The notes under the pieces are model-generated. The model was given only the letters and a program-made list of their open reading frames with translations, had not been told where the DNA came from and ran no database searches. From assembly GCA_003427395.1 (NCBI GenBank), contig BFEA01000301.1:547158-611157 (forward strand): DNA of 64,000 bases. Reading direction: 5' to 3'. Position 1 is the first letter of the stretch, and each line of letters opens with the position of its first letter. The position numbers and the translations under genes are program-made. Source of the stretch: Chara braunii. Taxonomy: Eukaryota > Streptophyta > Charophyceae > Charales > Characeae. Below, piece after piece: positions 32,691-43,722 of this stretch.

Positions 32691-34134
32691 CATTGGACAT
32701 TCGGACACTGGCTGCTTTGTGCGCAAGCGCTGCTGCGCTATCGCCTGCCAGGCTCACGCGCTCAAGGGCGAGCTGGAAGGAGCAGGCAGCCATAGACGAA
32801 CTGCGCTGCTGTATGCTGGATGGGGCGCATGGTGGTCCTTGGGTGCAAGTGGCATCTGTGAGCTGGGGAATGAGGTTGTGAGTGATACGAAAGACATACC
32901 TGGTGCTTGAAGCGTGCGGCATTGGCCGAGATCTGCTCGTACTTCGGGGAGCTGTTGACGTCATCAGCGGCATTGTGGAGTGCCATAGGATATCAACATT
33001 GGTTCTTCGTTGATGATGATGATGATGAGACTATTCCAGCATTGTCAATTATGAGCTTTTGGTGTACTCTTATTTGGTGAAACTCGTGATGCAATTCTGC
33101 TTTTGGTTCGAGGTCACGACTCTCTGGTCTCATGTGTATGATGCTGTTTGATTGCTGAAGTTCGCTATTGCTTATCTTCCTTGCACTTTGATATAGACCT
33201 GAGACATTGTTTTCCCAGACCCTTCAAACACCCCAACACTTGAGCATCGAACAAGCTTTTTTTTTTTCTCCCCCCCTCAAACCTGACAACCTATAACCCT
33301 ATAGAAAACCATTAGGACTGCCCTGTTACTTGTACAACCTCAATAGGATTACCCTATTACCTGAACAATGCTACCCTCACCCTTGTAGAACCCCAATCGT
33401 ATTACCCTGTTACTTGAACATTGATTCCCTCATCCCTGTAAAACCTCAATAGTATTACCCTGTTACTTGAGTATTGATTCCCTCATCCCTGTAGAACCTC
33501 AATAGGATTACCCTGCTACTTGCATTACTCCCCTGTTTCTTTTATGACCAATGATTGGCCCCGTCCCGTCCTTCACAATTGTTCATTGGGTCTTTGGCAG
33601 CCGGGACGTTGCCGTCCAGAGGGAGGTTATAGTGTTACGGACTCAGCCAGGGCTCAGTCCCTGGTCCGTGGGTTACCACCCACCAAGCTCCTATTTCATT
33701 TTTGAGTCTCTGATCTCCGGTCCCTGACTGTTGGCGCACTCTGCAGCTGGCACCCTTTCTCAAATTCCTCCTCTGGCACTTTCGGATTTCGATACTCAGC
33801 ACCATCCGGCATTCTGGCGCCCAGGCTCAGACCTTCGATTGTGAATTCAGCCACGAGGCAAATTGCACTACTGCCCTCGAGAATCAACTTAAGTCCGGTA
33901 CTTAAGACCGGACTCGAGCTGAGTTCGGCCATTCAGTTTTTGGCCTCAGTGCTTGTGGTTCAGGTGACTTGCTGCAACATTGTGTTCGGAATCCAAGATT
34001 GCGACTTTGCGACTTTGCCACTTTGTGTTTGCGCCCGTCCAGTCGTGTCGAGTCTGCATCGAGTTGAGTGAGCGCGTGTGTGTGCTCTCACTCTCCCTCT
34101 CTCCCCCAACCTCTCTGCTCCGCCTCAGCCCCGT
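32691..34134. other. No recognised gene; junk between two elements
   Basis: GC-rich to about 32950, with weak likeness to the 55.1-kb LTR (CATACCTGGTGC, TTGACGTCAT). (ATG)n lies near 33012-33030. A 53-bp tandem repeat lies at 33357-33530. AGTCCGGT ACTTAAG ACCGGACT near 33893 is a perfect hairpin. Confidence 0.45.
33357..33530. repeat. 53-bp tandem repeat, about 3.3 copies
   Basis: TTACYTGA starts units at 33357, 33410, 33463 and 33516. Each has CTCA(T/C)CCCTGTAGAACC and ATTACCCTG. A shorter related unit precedes it (near 33325). Confidence 0.8.
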
Positions 34135-34137
34135 CTT

Positions 34138-35041
34138 ACTATCCATAGTTAGTGATAGGGATACACGGTTTACTAGCCAGCATTGGTAGGAGCTTATGCG
34201 AGTCTATGGCTCGAAGTTATTAATGTCATCTGGTCGTCATCCAAAGACTAACACAGATGAACAAGATCGGGTAGCAGATACTCAAGATGTATATTAGACC
34301 GGACCAGATAAACTGGGATGAGATGCTCCCTAAGGTAGCTAGCGCCTACAACAACAGTGTCCATCTAGCTACCTGCCGAACTCATAATGAGTTACACAAG
34401 TCCTTTAGACCACGCAAGCCATTGGAAGGACTAAATCGTTACCAGATACAGAGACTGCCACTCGAAACTAGGGAGTCTGCCCTACAGCATGAGAGGGAGA
34501 TCGCAAGAGTGATTGACAGTCTAAGAAAGGCTCAACACAAAATGATTGAGCAAGCTAACAAGCATCAATGGCCATTGCAGTTCCAGATAGGTGACTTAGT
34601 CTGGGTCAAGTCCAAGGAGTTCACACCAGAAGAGAACATCTCACAAAAGCAGTTGCCTGCGCATGGGGGACCGTGGCCTGTCCTAGAAGTGAAAGGCGGA
34701 GAGGACGAACCTTCCTACACAATAGAGATTCCGCCACACCTCCACACATACCCAGTCTTCCATCCAAGTTCTTACCTTGTGTCACAAGCCAACAATTTTT
34801 GTCGCGTCGATCGATGATTCCTCCGGACATGGATGACACATATGATATAGATCGCATTGTGGAAGAGGATGTATTCAGGACCAGAGGTAGAGGTCGTCCA
34901 CAGAAGGAATACAAAGTCAGGTTCGCTTATCAGGAACCGGAGGACGACTGCTGGTTCACAAGAACCAAGCTGTTAGAGACCGCTCCCGACATAGTCCACG
35001 CCTATGACAGAGAAAGGAAAGGTAAAGGACCTCGAATTTAG
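34138..35041 (+). pseudogene. Ty3 integrase C-terminal half and chromodomain
   Basis: Starts mid-core at SIVSDRDTRFTSQHW, then an in-frame TAG, then WDEMLPKVASAYNNSVHLAT (34287-34817). GPY/F reads LPAHGGPWPVLEVKGGED. After a frame change (34673-35041) a chromodomain-like tail follows: DDTYDIDRIVEEDVF ... DDCWFTRTKLLETAP. It is the same family as 47188-48173. The first Asp and the N-terminal half are missing. Cut at about 34135 by unrelated sequence. Confidence 0.85.
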
Positions 35042-35052
35042 GCCGGCAGGAG

Positions 35053-36103
35053 TGAAACGGTTTTCACCTATTACGGTAGCAGATGCAGTACCCAGGGCGT
35101 GATCCCTAGACCTCCCCCTTACCCCTGTATAATACCCATTGACCGTGTCTGTTTGAACCCGTGACCTGTGTCCTAAAAGTCGTATGTTCAGCTGTTGTAT
35201 ATGGTGCGGTTGTCGGGGCTTGAACCGTAGGTCTTAGTTTTAGTGGTCGTAGGGTCAACGTAGGTCGTAGCTGCTACAGTTCCGAAAGGTAAAGTCCACA
35301 ACCTTCCGAAAGTTCTAGAACTGCTCTTTGTGAGTCTTACAAGTCAGTCCGCGTGTCAGTCAACAAAGGGCGGTCCTAGCACAGTCAGCAAAGGGCAGTC
35401 CTAGTCCTACCTAGCGTAGTCAGCAGTACCCAGTCCCAGGTCGCACTTTGTTTAGTCAGCAAGTACCATGTGGGGCTGCGTGCACACCGGGCCGAGGGTC
35501 CAAGGGCAGACCTACGACGATCCGAAGTGTAAATAAAGAGGCAGCATCGAGTCATTCATTCATTCTGCCTATGAGCCGTGCGGAAGTGCTGTTGGAGTGT
35601 CTTGTGCGACCTACGCCGATCCGAAGTGTAAATAAAGAGGCGGCATCGAGTCATTCATTCATTCTGCCTGTGAGCCGTGCGGAAGTGCTGTTGGAGCGTC
35701 TTGTGCTACGGAGGTCTGCAGGTACCAGGAGAGGAAGAGGGCTAAGAGGAGGTCGGCCATCGCCGCCAGTTAGTTGTAGGAGGAAGAAGACGGCAGCCAT
35801 AACTGCCCGTAGGTTAGTGGTAGGAAGTGTGTTAGTGTGTTGTGTGTGTGTGTGTGCGGGACATTCAGGGTGATCCAGAGGGCGTGCGTGTGTGTGAATA
35901 AGTTGCTGGTGGACACAGTTGATCGGGTGGGAATCGTTGTCTGACGCCCAGCGCCATAGCCATTCAGACAAGTTTGAATCTGAGCTGTGTTCCTGGCTAC
36001 GTTTATCTCTGAGCTTTGTGCGGGCGCCATGCGCCAGTTTTGATCGTTATCTGTTTGCAACTTTGCATGCATGCTGAGTGCGTCGAAGACAAGTCTGATT
36101 GCA
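35053..36103 (+). mobile_element. 3' LTR, family F
   Basis: TGAAACGGTTTTCACC ... AGTCTGATTGCA, 1051 bp, directly after AATTTAGGCCGGCAGGAG, the same pre-LTR sequence as at 48230. An internal ~99-bp tandem duplication (GATCCGAAGTGTAAATAAAG twice, near 35519 and 35618) contains the likely TATA region. No 5' partner in the window. Confidence 0.85.
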
Positions 36104-36989
36104 CACCCTTCCCTACAGATCAGTTTTTCTCACTGACAGAAACGAGGGGAGATAGTAAAGAGGCATTGGTGCCTGATGGACCTAATGAGGGTGGTGATAT
36201 GCAAATCAAGATACAAGGAGACTAAGTAAAAAGGAAAAGGGCAGTAAAGGACTCATGGAGTGAACCACAGGTCATCATGGAAACAGCATCCAGAGTGGAA
36301 CAGAGGAAGGCAGCAGCACGCTCAGGAAGTGACCATAGCCCAGATAAGCATTGAAGAAGTTTGCCTCAGGCGGGGAACTGTAGCTCAATTAAGAGGGAGA
36401 CCTCTGAAGTTCATAATTGGTTCCAATGCGCAGTAAGGTGGGAATAGGGAGTAAAAGGAGGAAGAAGAGCATCTAGAATGAGAATAATAAGGAGAACGTG
36501 TTAATACAGTAACCCGCACACAACAAGGGTGACAAAGGATGGGGTAATGCAGACTCAGGACCGAGGAAAGAGCATAGGTTTCAATAACAAAAGGAGGGGG
36601 GGAAAGCAGGACGGCGAAAGTTCAGGATAAGGGTCGACTTTCTGAAGCCATGCCAAGGTGGTTGGGCTTAATTTTTGAAAAAACAGGAGGGGAGGAATAC
36701 AGGAAGGCAACAGTCAGGAGAAGGGTCTACTTTCAAAACCATGCCAAGAGCTTCTCTGATCTAGCTCTGGAGTTTCATCCAGATATCAGACAGCCGAACA
36801 GGATTGAGAGGACTTCAACAGATCCAGGCTCTGGAGCAAGACGGGGAATGGAGCAGTGGTAAATCCTTCCCTTTGAAAGTAATCAATGTCGCTGTCCTTG
36901 AGTCTCTCAGCCATATCAGAGAGGAGCTCGGAGTAAGCTAACATGCACGGGACACTGGAACCAATTCCCTGCTTTCAATACAAAAAATT
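36104..36989. other. No recognised gene; purine-rich
   Basis: Purine-rich sequence with a diverged ~88-bp internal duplication (CAGGATAAGGGTCGACTTTC near 36624 and CAGGAGAAGGGTCTACTTTC near 36714). A 70-codon frame at 36650-36862 spans it and has no known domain. About 36940-36980 shares GGAACCAATTCCCTGCTTTC with 38549-38575, beside the C2 exon duplicate, so this may be duplicated intron. Confidence 0.45.
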
Positions 36990-36993
36990 GCTT

Positions 36994-38385
36994 TGTAATG
37001 ACCCGCCATAACACAGACTGAGAACACTGCTGATTTCTGAAGTTCTGCCGATGGAATGGGTGCCGTGCCGAGATTCCCGCTATTGTGCGTGCCTGTCTGA
37101 GTGCTTGTTGGCATGAGCGCAAGGGTACTTGCTTGTTTGGCAGGCCCGTAGAGCCGGTACTTACCTGTGGCCGTGGCATTGAGGGTTGCAGCAGGGAAAA
37201 CACTCAAGTAGCGGAGCCAGGGGCCCGCGGTGCTTAGAGCAGCGGAAAAACACCTAAGTAGCAGGTAGGCCGGTACGCACCCAGTAGCAGTACATGTGCC
37301 CGCGGTGCTTAGAGCAGCGGAAAAACACCCAAGTAGCAGGTAGGCCGGTACGCACCCAGTAGCAGTAGATGTGCCGGGTACTCGAGGCCGAGCAGAAGAA
37401 GACAAAGTTGGCATTTTAGAGGCCCAGTAGCGGTAGGCGAGGTCTAGGCCGGTACCAGTCCATCCAGTCTGAGCCTAGAGCCTGTACGGGCAATATCAGA
37501 GCCTGCAATGATGTTTCCCTCCGAAAGGGAGGAGGTACCGGTTGCTTGGGAGGCCGAGCGGCCTGGAAGTCACCGCCCAGGAGGCAAGCAGGCCGCTATA
37601 TCAAGAGGCCGAGGCAAGAGCTCAGCCTCATTCTTCAGTGCGCAAGTTTGGCGACACGCTGCTGGAGCGCTGGTTGGAGTGGCGCTGGGTACTACAGCGC
37701 TGCTGGGAGGAAGAAGCCGGGAGCTTCCACCTTGGCTATGATGGAGCTCTACCGGTAGGAGTAGGAGGGAGAAGGGGACCAAGGAAGAGAATGGTGGGGT
37801 ACTTACATGGCTATGGTAGACACCATCTTCATCACCTTGTTAGGCGCTGCATCTGGAAGGCCCCAGTGGGGTAGTGCCGCATCAAGGAAGCTCGGGACAG
37901 AGTCAGGCATGGTGGTTGAGTGAGCAGCGGCATAGCTGCATGGAGTTGACCTGGGGACAGAAGGGCAGCGACATAGCTGCTTTGGGTTGTCCTTTGGACA
38001 GGAGGGAGAGCCCTCAGTACTCCGCCATAGCCTTGGCCTGTATGTAGAGGAAGAGGAAGGGTGGCCATGGCTATGGTGGACCTCATGTTGTGCCTGCAGT
38101 AGAAGTGGGATTCGGACATTGATTCTGGTTCAGCCATTCAACATTATTATTGTTATTTCTTGTTTGAATAAGAGGGGAGGAGATAAGGAGCAGATTGGTT
38201 GGCGAGGGAGAAGAGCCTTGTCATTGGTCTATGCTGGAGTACATCATCTTCTTCTTCTTTCTTACTTCTTCTTCTTCTTCTTCTTTCCCTCTCTCTCCTC
38301 TCAAGTTCATTCATTTCTTTTTGCAATTGGACGGCATTGTACTTTCTGATGTTTGTATACTTCGAAATTGGCCAGGATCGTAACA
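36994..38385 (+). mobile_element. Solo LTR, family A, with 4-bp target duplication
   Basis: TGTAATGACCCGCC ... AGGATCGTAACA, 1392 bp. GCTT precedes it (36990-36993) and GCTT follows it (38386-38389). It is the reverse complement of the 8439 and 14898 copies. No internal element, so it is a solo LTR. It contains (TTC)n near 38250-38285 and a diverged direct duplication near 37210-37370 (GCGGTGCTTAGAGCAGCGGA twice). Confidence 0.85.
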
Positions 38386-38481
38386 GCTTTAAAAAAAAAG
38401 CCAAAAAAAAAAACTCAGTATATTATACTCGGTTTTTAGTACTTTTGACTGTATCGAGTTGCAAACACACAGATAACTCAC

Positions 38482-38545
38482 ATTGATTTGACAGCCGCCA
38501 AAGAAATCAGCCCTGGTGTTGGACCCTTTTGTGTAAGCATGGATG
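38482..38545 (-). pseudogene. Partial duplicate of the C2-domain exon
   Basis: On minus it reads SIHAYTKGSNTRADFFGGCQ and ends IN|GTGAGT, like the C2 exon at 38778. Its 5' half is replaced by non-matching sequence at about 38546, and the flanking intron (GTTGCAAACACACAGATAACTCAC) is copied too. It was produced by a segmental duplication. Unlikely to be spliced because it has no acceptor. Confidence 0.7.
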
Positions 38546-38777
38546 CTGGAACCAATTTCCTGCTTTCAGGAATTACTTTTTTTTAATAAAAAAATCACTA
38601 TATAGTATATTATAATATTAATATATTGTACTCGTTTTTTTTCTGTTTTTTTTTGGCCATGCTAATCTTCTCTGTATCTTTCCAATTTTAATGGGTGTCC
38701 CAAAGGACAGTTTGGCACTCGCTTTTAACTTTTTAGTACATTTTATTGTGTTGAGTTGCAAGCAGACAGAAACTCAC

Positions 38778-38918
38778 ATTGATTTGACAGCTGCCAAAGA
38801 AATCAGCCTTGATGTTGGACCCTTGTCTGTAAGCATGAAGATGGAGAACTCCAGAGTCATCATGAAGCACCATATCGATAGACTCTTCCCATACCGGGTT
38901 ATCTGACTGCCGTACTAC
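38778..38918 (-). CDS. Putative host exon, C2 domain
   Basis: A 141-bp (47-codon) phase 0/0 exon. Acceptor GCCTCACAG just above 38918; donor AAT|GTGAGT at 38778. The peptide has SDNPVWEESIDMVLHDD, LHLHAYRQG and NIKADFFGSCQIN, the C2 order NPVW-E ... hydrophobic strand ... DDF-G. C2 domains bind lipid, often with calcium. Of the usual Ca-binding Asps, some are missing (HAYRQGS in place of VYDxD), so calcium binding is doubtful. Neighbouring exons, upstream on minus (higher coordinates), were not identified. Confidence 0.65.
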
Positions 38919-38963
38919 CTGTGAGGCATTACACCAACACAGATTCATCAACCAAACAAATCA

Positions 38964-38969
<6 letters not shown>

Positions 38970-39008
<39 letters not shown>

Positions 39009-39035
39009 CACACACACACACACACACATGCACAG
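38970..39035. repeat. (CT)n and (CA)n microsatellites
   Basis: A CT run to about 39004, then CACACACA to about 39028. It lies in putative intron close to the C2 exon. Confidence 0.9.
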
Positions 39036-39149
39036 ACACATTTCTGCTACAAGCAGAAGAAATAAGTTGGTGCCGTCATCTCTCCGACGTACTGAGAGAG
39101 CCCACAATTTGGTTTCTGCAGTGATCCATTTGAGGGCACGTCACTGTGT

Positions 39150-39665
39150 TTCAAACTCTCCTCAGCAAAGCTGAGACAGGCCTAATCACAAGGCCACCAT
39201 TCTCCTTACCCGCCCCATCTTACCTCTGTCAAAGAGTGTGGAGGATAGAGTCCTTTGGACTGCAAGTCTGCAGCAATCAACCACAACTGGGTCACGAAGC
39301 ATGGATCCTGACCACAGCCATGAGGCAGAAAGTGGTGTGACCACCACCATTCTCATTACCTGCCCCATTTGACCCTTCACAGAAACTGGAAAGAGTTCTC
39401 TCTGCAGCAGTCAACCACAACTGGGTCACGAAGCACGGATTTGAACCACAGGCATGAGGCGGAAAGAGGTGTGACCACCACCATTCTCCTTACCTGCCCC
39501 ATTTTACTCTTCACAGAAACTGGAAAGAGTTCTCAACACAACGAGAAGCCAGCAAAGGCCTCTGTCGCAAGGTGGCTTTATCAAGGAGTGTAGAGCACAG
39601 TGTCCATTGGACTGCAACAACCAATGACAACTTGAGTCACGAAGCATGGATCCAGGCCACACAGG
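39150..39665. repeat. Degenerate ~134-bp tandem repeat
   Basis: GTCACGAAGCA at about 39290, 39424 and 39636, and CACCATTCTC[CA]TTACC at about 39206, 39347 and 39481, mark four imperfect units. Each also holds CAGAAACTGGAAAGAGTTCT or a variant. Confidence 0.75.
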
Positions 39666-39833
39666 CAAGGAAAGAGGTAATACTATGCAAGAGAGAAACA
39701 GGAGACATTATATATATTGCCAAATATCTATCAGCTAAGAGAATGCAAGTTGCCAAAACAAATGAAGAAAAGAGCATATAAAATGAGGCACTGAAACGGC
39801 TTTTTCTGCCTTTCATACAGTTCTGAAACGGTT

Positions 39834-40945
39834 TTCACCATTTGCAGTCACAGATGCGGATCCCAGGGCTCGATCCCCAGACCTTATCTTCCCTTACCTT
39901 CCCTGCGTACAGTATCAAGTTGACCCTGTGTGGCTTGAGCCCGTGACCTGTGTGTTAGTAGTTGAAAGTTATCTGTCGTAGGTCTGAGTAGTTGTCGAGT
40001 CTTGAAACTTAGACCTGTCGAAGTACGGTGCATAGGGGTCATAGTTGCTGTAGTTCTGAAAGGTCAAGGTCGTAGCTGCTACAGTCCTGAAAGGCCAAGT
40101 CCGCAAACCTCTGGAAGGTCCGAAAGTGGCCTTTCAAGTTTCTTCTCACGTTATACACAGCAGACCAACGGCAAGTTGGGCAAGTGGTGAGTCCAACTTC
40201 GCTTAGTGAGCGGTACCCAGTCCCAGTCTCACTTTGTACAGTCAGCAAGTACCATGAGGGACTGTGTGCACCATGGGCCCGGTGGAAAAGGGCAGACCAG
40301 CGGCCTACAGAAGTATAAATCAAGAGGCAGCGTCCAAATACACAGCAGACCAGCGGCAAGTGGGCAAGTGGTGAGTCCAACTTCGCTTAGTCAGCGGTAC
40401 CCAGTCCCAGTCTCACTTTGTACACTCAGCAAGTACCATGAGGGACTGTGTGCACCATGGGCCCGGTGGAAAAGGGCAGACCAGCGACCTACAGAAGCAT
40501 ATATCAAGAGGCAGCATCCAGCCATTCATTCATTCCTGCGTGAGCCATGCGGAAGCGCTGCCCGAGCGTCTTGTGCGAGGTGGTCTGCAGATGCCCGAGG
40601 TCGAAGTGGGCTTGAAGAAGCCGTAGTAGCCGGCGACCATAGCCGCCATAGCTAGCGTTAGGTGTTAATGTGTGCGCACGTGTGTGATACAGTGTGATAC
40701 AGTGAACGCGTGTGGAGTATTCAGAGTGATACAAAGTTGAGTGTGTGCGAACAGTGGTGTTGGACACAGTGATGAGAGTAGGGATGTACAGGCGCTGATG
40801 TGCCATAGCCTGTTGAAGCGAGTTTGCATCTGAACTGTGTTCTCGGTCTCCATATCTCTGAAATTTGAGTGGGCGGTTGGCGCCAGTGTGAGTTGCCATC
40901 TGTTTGCATGTATGCGAAGAAAAGAAGAAAGCGAGTCTGATTACA
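39834..40945 (+). repeat. 5' LTR of the full-length element
   Basis: TGAAACGGTTTTCACC ... CTGATTACA, 1112 bp. It contains a ~175-bp tandem duplication (about 40150-40500) that spans the TATA region and is absent in the 3' LTR. It has about two copies of a 31-bp repeat against five in the 3' LTR. The rest of the two LTRs is very alike. Confidence 0.9.
40314..40320 (+). promoter_or_regulatory. LTR TATA box
   Basis: TATAAAT in AGAAGTATAAATCAAGAGGC. The same context is found at 48853-48859 in the 3' LTR; the duplicated copy in this LTR has CATATAT. In family F at 35 kb it is GTAAATAAAG. It is the best placed core promoter in the LTR. Confidence 0.55.
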
Positions 40946-40946
40946 T

Positions 40947-40958
40947 TGGTATCAGAGC
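40947..40958 (+). other. Primer-binding site, initiator-Met tRNA type
   Basis: TGGTATCAGAGC begins one base after the LTR end. This 12-mer is the standard plant LTR-retrotransposon PBS complementary to initiator-Met tRNA. Confidence 0.9.
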
Positions 40959-41019
40959 TGGTTTCCGTTACTCCACGCGCCATCGCAGTGCCGTGCCGCG
41001 TACCTGCAAAGAAGACAAG

Positions 41020-41025
<6 letters not shown>

Positions 41026-41077
<52 letters not shown>
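41026..41077. repeat. (GA)n microsatellite in element leader
   Basis: A pure GA run in the untranslated leader between PBS and Gag. It yields false Arg-Glu frames. Confidence 0.9.
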
Positions 41078-41083
<6 letters not shown>

Positions 41084-41335
41084 TTGTGCTGTCCAAGGAA
41101 GAAGGTGGCCATAGCCGCAGAGCTCGGACACGGAGGTAGAAGAAAGAAGACGAGTGAAGGAGGAGGGAGAGACGAAGGATGAGGGAGAAGTCGTAGCCCA
41201 GGAAGGAGAAGGGAGAGACGAAGAAAGGAAAAGAAAGACATAGCCAGGGTGAAGGAGAAAGAAAGTGAGAAAGAAGGAAGGAGGGAGAAGGCGAAGCGAA
41301 GGTTGAAGGGAGACAAGGGGTCAGCATCCATAGCC

Positions 41336-41495
41336 GAGTTGACCGAGAGTTGACCGAGAGTTGACCGGGATTTGACCAGGGGTTGACCACGGTGCTGACT
41401 AAGGGGTCGACTGACGTTGACCAAGGTGCTGACCGGGAGGTTGACCAGCGTTGACCAAGGCGTTGACCGGAGCTGTTGACCACGAAATTGACCAA
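41336..41495. repeat. TTGACC-rich degenerate minisatellite in leader
   Basis: About eleven TTGACC words in 160 bp, mostly spaced 10-15 bp (GAGTTGACCGAGAGTTGACC...). Some units are GCTGACC. It lies in the 5' leader of the element. TTGACC is the W-box core that plant WRKY factors bind. Confidence 0.75.
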
Positions 41496-42138
41496 GCTGA
41501 AGTCGGCATATTCTCGCCAAGCCTTCAGCCTATCCCCTCGGCCTGTGGACGTGCACTCACCCCATGGTACTTGCTGAGTCTGTCTATCTCTTCTTCTGCA
41601 TCGAGTCTCTTCTAGCAACTCCGTGTACAAGGTCGTAGAGCTGCGTTGACCAAACCCACACAGGTTGAGTAGGGCTGACGACTGACACGTCCCGGAGGAC
41701 AAACCCTCCCAAGGACCGACACAGACCGGCGGGCTGAACAGTGTGGCATGGGTGGCCCAAAATCCGAGTTGTGGGCTGCACAACCAGCTGTCTAAGTGGT
41801 GTGAGGACTAGCTGATCGCGTCGTCCTGTTTGCGATGTTAAACAATTCCTGAGGAGTTATGGGTGATCTCCTTAAATGCCTCCTGATCAGCGTTGAAGTC
41901 CTGTAGTGACAGCTTAGAAGTAGGTCTAGGCTTGTGACCATAGTTGACAGGGTTCTGAACCGAAGAGAAAGCCAGGTGCGATTGACCGCAGGTGCTGGGC
42001 ATCTAGTCTGGATTGTAAAGGACAATGGTCGCGAAAGCTTTCGTCTGCCGTGGTAACCTGGCTGGATCAAAGGGTAAGGATCTATGGTCTTTAGACAATC
42101 AGTCAGTCAGTCGAGTGGGTAGGTCTAAGTGATGAGGA
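41496..42138 (+). other. Untranslated leader, rest
   Basis: No protein recognised. About 41835-41890 matches 56625-56690 (AATTCC[TC]GAGGA, CTCCTTAAATGCCTCCTGATC) in the leader of the 55-kb element. A (CAGT)n run lies near 42098-42110. Confidence 0.55.
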
Positions 42139-42497
42139 GTGGGACAGCTTTGTCGTGCACCTAACACCATGGATGACTACCCGATGTACGACTTGTTCGT
42201 TGGGTTCTCCCTCTGGGAGACCCTCTGGCGTCTCCTCTTTCCGCAGGGGTTCTGGAATACTTTCACGTGTAGAGTAGAGACTCGAAGTGGTGCGGGGACC
42301 ACTCCCTACACCAAGGAACAGGAGGAGGAGGCTGCGAAGATCTTGGCCGAGCAGAAGGCCAAGAAGGAGAAGGTGGTTGTGAAGCAGGCCAAGAAGTTGG
42401 CCTTATTACAGGAGCATGCCGCAAAAAGGACGAAGTTGGAAGAAGAGTTGGAAAGGGTGAAAAAGGCGGAGGAAGAAAAGTTGAAAGCAGTGGATGC

Positions 42498-42530
<33 letters not shown>

Positions 42531-43722
42531 AGAAGAAGAAGAGAAAAAGGCAAAAGAGGATGTCCCCCTGATTAGAAAGATCATAAGAGACAGAGGGGAG
42601 TCAAGTGGCACGAAGGAGGAGGAGGCCCCATGGTTGGAAAAGGTGTCTGAGTGGGTTGCTAATCTATCAATGGGAGAGGACGAGGAGGCAATGATGTATG
42701 TACCAAGGGCAGAACAGAAGGCGGTAGTGAAAGAGTGGGAAGCAGAAGAGGACCCCTTAAAACGCCAGAATATAGAAGAGGAGAAGAAGTTGGAGTGGAA
42801 GTTGCGCTTAACCAGGGAGAAGAAGAAGAGAATGGAGGAGGCAAGTAAAGTTGCAAAACAATTGGAGGTAGTAAAGCAGCTAAGAGCGCAGATGGAAGCG
42901 CAAGCGGACATGCAGGGCAAGATAGATGTGATGGCTAGGTATATAGAACTACTAGCTAGGGCCCAAGAAGAACAATATCAGTTTGCATGCAGCCAAGATG
43001 TAGCTCTGCGGTCCATACGCGTAGGGTTCAGGGAATTCACGCGTGAAATGATGATGCTCGTGGGCACGAAAGTAAAGGTGAGGCTAGAAAACACAGAGCG
43101 ATTCTGCATGGGCGCCATAGAGGGCGCAAAGCTTACTGCTCCAAGGGAGGAGGAAGCTCGTCCTTGTAGAGAGCCTGTGAAGGTGAAGTTCCCTGATTCC
43201 TGCAGTGGGAAGGAGGAGGAGAACTTCGATAACCGGGAGGCAATTGTAAACTTCTACATACACCTCCAGAAGATAGCTCCTGAGGAACATGTCCTTATAG
43301 CCTTCCATGCCCTTAAAAATGAAGCAGCTAGCTTCGCTAGATCGCTCTGCTGTGTTGCTAAGTGCGAAAATGATATGGTCGCGTATTCCCAAATTACCCC
43401 CCTGAGCGACTTTTCTAAGTTATTGCACGAGAGGTTTGCAGATGTCACGCGAAGTGTTAGAGCTTCAGACAAACTGCAAAAGATCCATTCCCGCCAATGG
43501 AGGAGTGCTAGAGCACTCGAGGGCGTTATGGATGAATTAGTCTTCGTACCTGACCATGGGGTAACTAAGACCCAGTCGGTCAACTTATTCTATCGTGCCA
43601 TGCCCGAGCCTTTGCGTGGGCAATTCTTTGAGAAGAATCAGGAGTCTACCATGACCTATGACACTCTGAGTAGGGAAGTGGTAGCGTTTGAAGCACGGTC
43701 CATGCCAGTTTCCACTTTCTAG
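42139..43722 (+). CDS. Ty3 Gag, intact 527-codon frame
   Basis: Begins MGQLCRAPNTMDDYPMYDLF. A long charged coiled-coil-like stretch (about residues 50-280) holds a Glu run coded by (GAA)n near 42498-42543. The later part (about residues 370-515) has the capsid fold layout (IVNFYIHLQKIAPEEHVLIA, SKLLHERFADVTRSVR). It stops at TAG 43720, and the zinc knuckle follows in another frame. If translated it would be a capsid without nucleocapsid. It is the only long intact frame of the element. Confidence 0.8.

Noticed and set aside
40504-41783. 338- and 271-codon minus-strand frames
   Set aside because: They run over the LTR end, PBS, GA tract and TTGACC array of the plus-strand element. No domain, and low complexity.
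42263-42920. Ser- and Leu-rich minus-strand frames
   Set aside because: Shadows of the Glu/Lys-rich Gag coiled coil on the plus strand.
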